A DNA stretch of 64,000 bases from Piromyces finnis. Lineage: Eukaryota > Neocallimastigomycota > Neocallimastigomycetes > Neocallimastigales > Neocallimastigaceae. Positions 58,821 to 64,000 of the stretch are shown here, piece after piece. The stretch covers positions 1 through 64,000 of the forward strand of contig MCFH01000062.1 in NCBI GenBank assembly GCA_002104945.1, written 5' to 3'. The notes under the pieces are model-generated. The model had not been told where the DNA came from and did no database searches. It saw only the letters and a list, made by a program, of their open reading frames with translations. Positions within the stretch are counted from its first letter, which is position 1; each line of letters begins with the position of its first letter. The position numbers were made by a program, and so were the translations under genes.

Positions 58821-61800
58821 GTAATAAAATTAATATTTTTAAAAATCTAATTATTTTAAATAAATTTAAATATTTATATTTTTAAAAAAATTATATATAA
58901 TGTATACAATAATTATATAATTTTTATATAGAGGTGCTATGTTAACTTATTATTCAAATGTAGAAGTTAAAAATTGTAAATTTAAAGATATTTATTCTCC
59001 ATATTACGGAGGAATATTTTATATTCTTTATCCCATTTCTTTCACAGCAGATGGACTTGATATACATAATTCAACAGCCATTTATGGAGTAATCTATATA
59101 ATATTAATATATAATAAAAATAATTATATATCAATATATAAAATAGCATAAGAATAAGAATATAATTAAATTAAAATGTTTCTTATTAATAACTATTATT
59201 AATTATACTAATATAATAAATATTAAAATATAAAGGGAAGTCTTTCTTACATATATTCAATAATGGATTATACTGCTGATATCAATTTTAATAATGTAAA
59301 TCTTTATAGTTCTGGTGAAAATTTAAATATTTTATACGGTGGTTTATTAGCAAGGTACTTAAATTTATATATATTTATTTTACTTTTTGTTTTTAAAAAT
59401 ATGTAATTTAAAAAATTATTAATATAATTAATATTATATTTATACATTTAATTTTAAAGTATTACTGGAAAAATAAATTTAAATATAAATAATTTTTATG
59501 GTGAAAACTTATATTCCGGGGGTGGATATGGTTTATTTATTATAGAGGATGGTGTTTCTGTTGAAATAAAGTAAGTGTAAAAAAATATTTTATAAATAGT
59601 AAAACAAATATATAGTTATTACTAGCAAAATGCATACATTTAATAATTATATATTAATTTTAATAAATTCTAGAAACATTGAATTGCGTCATGTTATGGG
59701 ACCAAATATGGGTAGTTTATTGGTATATTCATATGAAAATCTTAATAATCCAAAATTTCATATTACCAATGGAACATTTATTGATTTTTATCAAGATCTT
59801 TCAAGACCATCATCAGTAGCAGTAGCATTAGCATTTATAATGTCTGGAGAACAAATTGATATATTACTAAAAAAGTAATTTTCTTAATAGAAATTAATTT
59901 AAAATTAAGTTTTTTATTATTATTATTTTTATTAATACCTTAATTTATATCTTTATTTTTTAATAAAACATAGCTGCGTTTTTAAAGACCTTGTTTTTTA
60001 TAATGCAAAGTAATATAACAAAATAATAATAACATATTATATTTTATTATATTAATAATATTCAACATTATTAATAATTTAAATAATACTTTTAATATTA
60101 CTAAAGCTTAATCAATACGGATTTAAAGAGTAATATTGTACTGGATAATGTATATATTGATGGATATTATTTGCAAAGAGAAATTGATCTAATCGCGAAT
60201 TATAATGAATCTAATGATACTAGTAAATATATAATTTTTATTTAATAAATAATAATTAATAAAAATATACTAAAAGAAATAAATATAGGTACATTAACTA
60301 TGAAAGATGTAACTATTAATAATGCCAATTTAATAAGATGTAAATATAAAAATGATATTAACATTATTTATTTTATATTTGAATGACAAATTTTATTCCT
60401 ATTTTTTAAATAATTACATATAATAACCTTATTTTTTATTAATTTAATATTTTATTTTTAGCATTAGCATATTATATTAGTGTGGATATGTTGATGTCTA
60501 ATGTTACTGTAAGATAATAATACTATTTAACTATATTATAGTATATAAGTTTGGTTTTTTAACGAACTATCTTATTATAGTATTCAAATAACAGTGATGG
60601 AAAAGAAAATTATAATTCTAAAAATGAAATAATACATATATTGGGTACTAATAATAGCAATATAAATATAGTAGATTCAATATTTGATAATCTCTACGGA
60701 TGTAAATAAAAGCATATATTAATGAAGTTTTATTTAATTATAATATATATAATATATATTATTAACGAGGATTAAAAGGATAATTATTTATTAATTTAAA
60801 TAATATAATTATTTTTCATTATAATAAGATTATGGTATATCAGTTTCCGATAATATAAATTTAAAAATGGTTAATTCTACAATAAAAAATTGTTTTTTCA
60901 AGTATGGCGTAATTTATGTTTCATACACTACATCTGCTTCCTTAACAATTGATAATACATATTTTGAAAATAATTTAGCATATTACGGTACAATATTTTA
61001 TATTGCTAAAGTTAGAGATAATTATAAAAATGATATTATTATTAATAATTAATTATTTAAGGAAAATCGGGCATACTATTTTGGAGGAGTAATTTATACG
61101 ATGAAAGATTTTATAAATTCAATTGATAATAATTCTAGAATTCAATTTAATAATTGTGAATTTCTAAATAATATAGCAACTAAAGGTAATTACAAAATTA
61201 TATAATTTTAGTATTAAATATTATAAATAATAATAATGAAAATGTTTCTAAAAAAATAAATTGTTAATATATGAATAATATAAAATATATATATATAAAG
61301 GGAATGTTTCTTATAGCTATGTAAAATCAGATAAACCATACTTTACAAATAGTGAGGATTTAATAAAAGACGGTGCTATTGTAACAAATCCAACACATAT
61401 GAAATTAGATTCAGATTCTATAGATACTATAAATATGTTATCTGGAGAAACAATATTAAAAAAAATAAATTGTAATATAATTGGATTTTTCTTTTATTTT
61501 TATTACAACTTTTTAAAATACAAAAATAGTTTAACTTATAAATTTTTTCATTTAATATACATTATAATTTAATTAGTTGTTATTGAAGATGATTTTGATC
61601 AAGGTAACTTATTAAATATTCAATTAATAAATACCCTTATAATTTTATTAATAAAATTATTATAATACATTTTTTAGTAATAAATACAGATCCAATTGAA
61701 AAAATTTCAGATTTAATATTTTTCAATATAGAAATGAATGATACATATAATGCAAAATTAATTGGACAAACTGGATTTTATTGCGATATTGGTATTTGTA

Positions 61801-63796
61801 CTATTCCATCGTTTAAAGGTAGGTTTGAAACTAGTCTCACATTAAATATATATTAATATATAGTTAAGACAATTAGAATAATAATGTATATGCCTTGAAT
61901 ATTTCAATCAAACTAAACTATATATGTTAATTTATAAAATTATAAATAGTTGTAGGAATACCAGGAAATTATGAACTCATAATAAGCTTACAAACTTTTG
62001 GTAATTTTATTAAAAAAATATTTTAATAATATAATAAATGTAATAATATTAATAATATTCTATTCATAATATATCATTATAGGAAATTATATAGAGTTTA
62101 ATAATAGTAAAATAGAAGTTGGACTAACTATTAATGAGTGCAATGATTCATATTTATATCAAGATATTGAAAATATTGGAATTAAATCATGGTATTAACT
62201 TATTTAAAAATAAATAATACTTATAAAATTAATAATATAAAAAATATAGATTATTAATTTCATAATATTATATATTATATATTATACATATACATATACA
62301 AAATAAATAAATAAATAAAAAAAAGTTATCTTCCAAAATGTAATCCATCATGTAATACAGGAAAATGTATTAATATTAATATTTGTGATTGTTCAAACTC
62401 ACAATACGTAGGATTATATTGTAATGAATATTATAAGACCGAAAAAACAGAAATTTTAGATTTAGTTGTAAAGATTATTTCGTATTCTTTAACGTTCATT
62501 ACAATATTATTATTAATTGGAATATGGGTATTCAAAAAAAATGAAAAAGTTAAAGCTGGTAAAAATAAAAAAAAAAATTAAATCTATTTACTAGCAATGT
62601 TTTTTTTAATTAGTTCATGATAAATTAAAAGTATTAATTTTTTCTAACAAAATATATTATATAAATAATATATAGCAAGTTTTGATTTCTTAGTATTAAT
62701 TTTAATTGGAATTATTATTAACAATATGTACTTGATTGTATTAACAAAAAAACAAGATTCTGTAGAAAATTGTGTTGCTGAATACTTATTTAAAAATGTG
62801 GTGTGTATATTTAACTTATTCTAATCTTTATATAAATATATATATTCATTTAATTGTTTTAGAAATGAATAAAACACTTTAATTAATAAAAAAAATTTTT
62901 TTTCCTATTATTTCAGGGATTTTCTTTAGTATTTGGTTGTATTCTTGGCAAAACACTTAGAATATTCATCATGTATAACTAATAATTTAATAATTTATAT
63001 AATTTATATACTAAAATTAATATTGAATAATGATTAAAATGAAAATTAACGATTTAAAATTTAAAATTTAATTTATATAGATTTGAAAATAATAGAAAAT
63101 TAAAATTTCTAATCAGAAAAAAACCAATGTATTCAATTGTTTTTTCAATTTTATTATTCCATTTAGCCACAACTTTAATAATGACATTGAAAAATGAGGT
63201 ACATTTGAATATTCAAGAAATAACATATAACGGAAAAAAACAGCAATATAATTCATGCAGTTTTCCACCATTAAAAAAAATTGGGTATATAATACTATTT
63301 TTTTTTAAAATATATATATATAATAATTTACTGATAAAAATCTTTAAAAAAAAGTTTTATGGTAAACATTATTATTATTTTCATAGAATCTGCATGATCA
63401 TATGGAAATAGAAATGTAAAAGAAAACTTCAAGGAGGTATAATATATTTAATTATAGTAATAATAATAATAACAATAATTTTAAAAATATTATATTAACA
63501 TAAATTTTTTTTAAAAAAAAAAAAAATCTTTTTAAATTGATATTTATTAGTCTTTAACTATACCTGCCTATACCTATATATTATTAACTATTTTAATAGA
63601 CGTTGTATCAGTCGAATATGGAATATATCATTATATATTTAATGCTGTAGGAATGGTTATTAATACAATCGTTGTATTGTACTTTATATATATTAATAAA
63701 TATTTTAAATTGTTTTTTAATATTACAAAAGATTCATCAACTAATGTATTAAATACCACAATTAATAATAATTCAAATACATTTATTTTTAAATAA
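58094..63796 (+). pseudogene. Receptor copy 2: beta-helix ectodomain, EGF-like module, class C (GABA-B-like) 7-TM domain
   Basis: About 22 exons were inferred, most joining in phase: 58094-58820, 58932-59088, 59236-59354, 59460-59570, 59674-59874, 59974-60009, 60107-60222, 60289-60339, 60462-60508, 60581-60701, 60829-61185, 61301-61471, 61577-61603, 61678-61818, 61950-62000, 62083-62191, 62326-62558, 62676-62800, 62917-62972, 63081-63284, 63387-63436 and 63551-63796 (about 1150 aa). The ectodomain is a right-handed beta-helix. A Cys module (CNPSCNTGKC...CDC..GLYCNEY) follows, then TM1 (IISYSLTFITILLLIGIWVF). Class C hallmarks come next: VKAASFDFLVLILIG, ENCVAEYLFKNVGFSLVFG, GKTLRIF, NRNVKENFKE and a TM6-7 block (LTIPAYTYILLTILI). 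Two lesions: an in-frame TAA at 61050-61052, where copy 1 has TCA, and a TM5 exon (63387-63436) that cannot be joined in frame. No start exon was found. It may sense plant-wall polysaccharides; that is inference. Confidence 0.72.
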
Positions 63797-64000
63797 ATGC
63801 TATCCTATTAATATTAATAAAATATTGAAATATAATTAATGATTTAGAAATATTTTCTAAAGAAAAAAACATTATTATTAATAGATTTCAAAAACAAATT
63901 TATTAAAAAAAATAAAGAATAAAGATAACATTTTAAAAGTTGCAGAAAAAAATTTTTTTTTTTCTTTTACATTATATTTAATTATTTTTATTATTATTTT

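Overview
The window looks like nuclear DNA of an anaerobic gut fungus (Neocallimastigomycota, for example Neocallimastix or Piromyces). The evidence is extreme A+T richness with long A/T homopolymers and TAA/AAT microsatellites, short spliceosomal introns, rumen-fungal GH11 xylanases with TLP-type linker repeats, and an acetylxylan esterase ending in two fungal CBM10-type dockerins. No bacterial operon, CRISPR array, rRNA or tRNA gene was seen.

Layout. 0-8.4 kb: two head-to-head GH11 xylanases with C-terminal CBM1. The first carries about 100 copies of a nonapeptide linker; the second has Gln in place of the acid/base Glu. 10-11.4 kb: an orphan 7-TM protein. 13.2-16.2 kb: a secreted, membrane- or GPI-anchored Cys-repeat protein, rebuilt here as 8 exons. 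17.6-18.9 kb: a secreted leucine-rich-repeat protein with a Tyr/Gly/Asn-rich stalk. 20.8-21.9 kb: a CE6 esterase with double dockerin, interrupted by one in-frame TAA. 22.3-28.0 kb: a LINE retrotransposon of about 5.7 kb with tandem 5' monomers, endonuclease-RT-zinc knuckle, a poly(A) tail and a 13-bp target duplication. It is damaged by one frameshift.

29.3-46.2 kb, all on the minus strand: a 12-exon MATH-domain gene, then five intronless paralogous P-loop GTPases. One of these has an acidic 50-residue repeat region and two G domains. Two others are near-identical in blocks, which looks like gene conversion. 46.7-47.9 kb: a large imperfect foldback palindrome. 48.5-50.4 kb: a secreted subtilisin-like protease. 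51-53 kb: a membrane metallophosphoesterase of Firmicutes-like architecture, split by a frameshift.

54.3-63.8 kb: two tandem copies of a multi-exon receptor gene. The intact architecture is a right-handed beta-helix ectodomain, an EGF-like Cys module and a class C (GABA-B-like) seven-transmembrane domain. Copy 1 is frameshifted and ends in a LINE fragment. Copy 2 has the whole architecture but contains an in-frame TAA and a damaged TM5 exon.

Together the left half reads as plant-polysaccharide degradation and surface display: xylanases, a cellulosome-type esterase, and Cys-repeat and LRR wall proteins. The right half reads as sensing and intracellular signalling (beta-helix GPCRs, a MATH protein, an expanded GTPase family), with several intronless genes that may be of bacterial origin. 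Exon structures are inferred by eye from reading frame, GT..AG sites and phase continuity; no transcript or database search was available.
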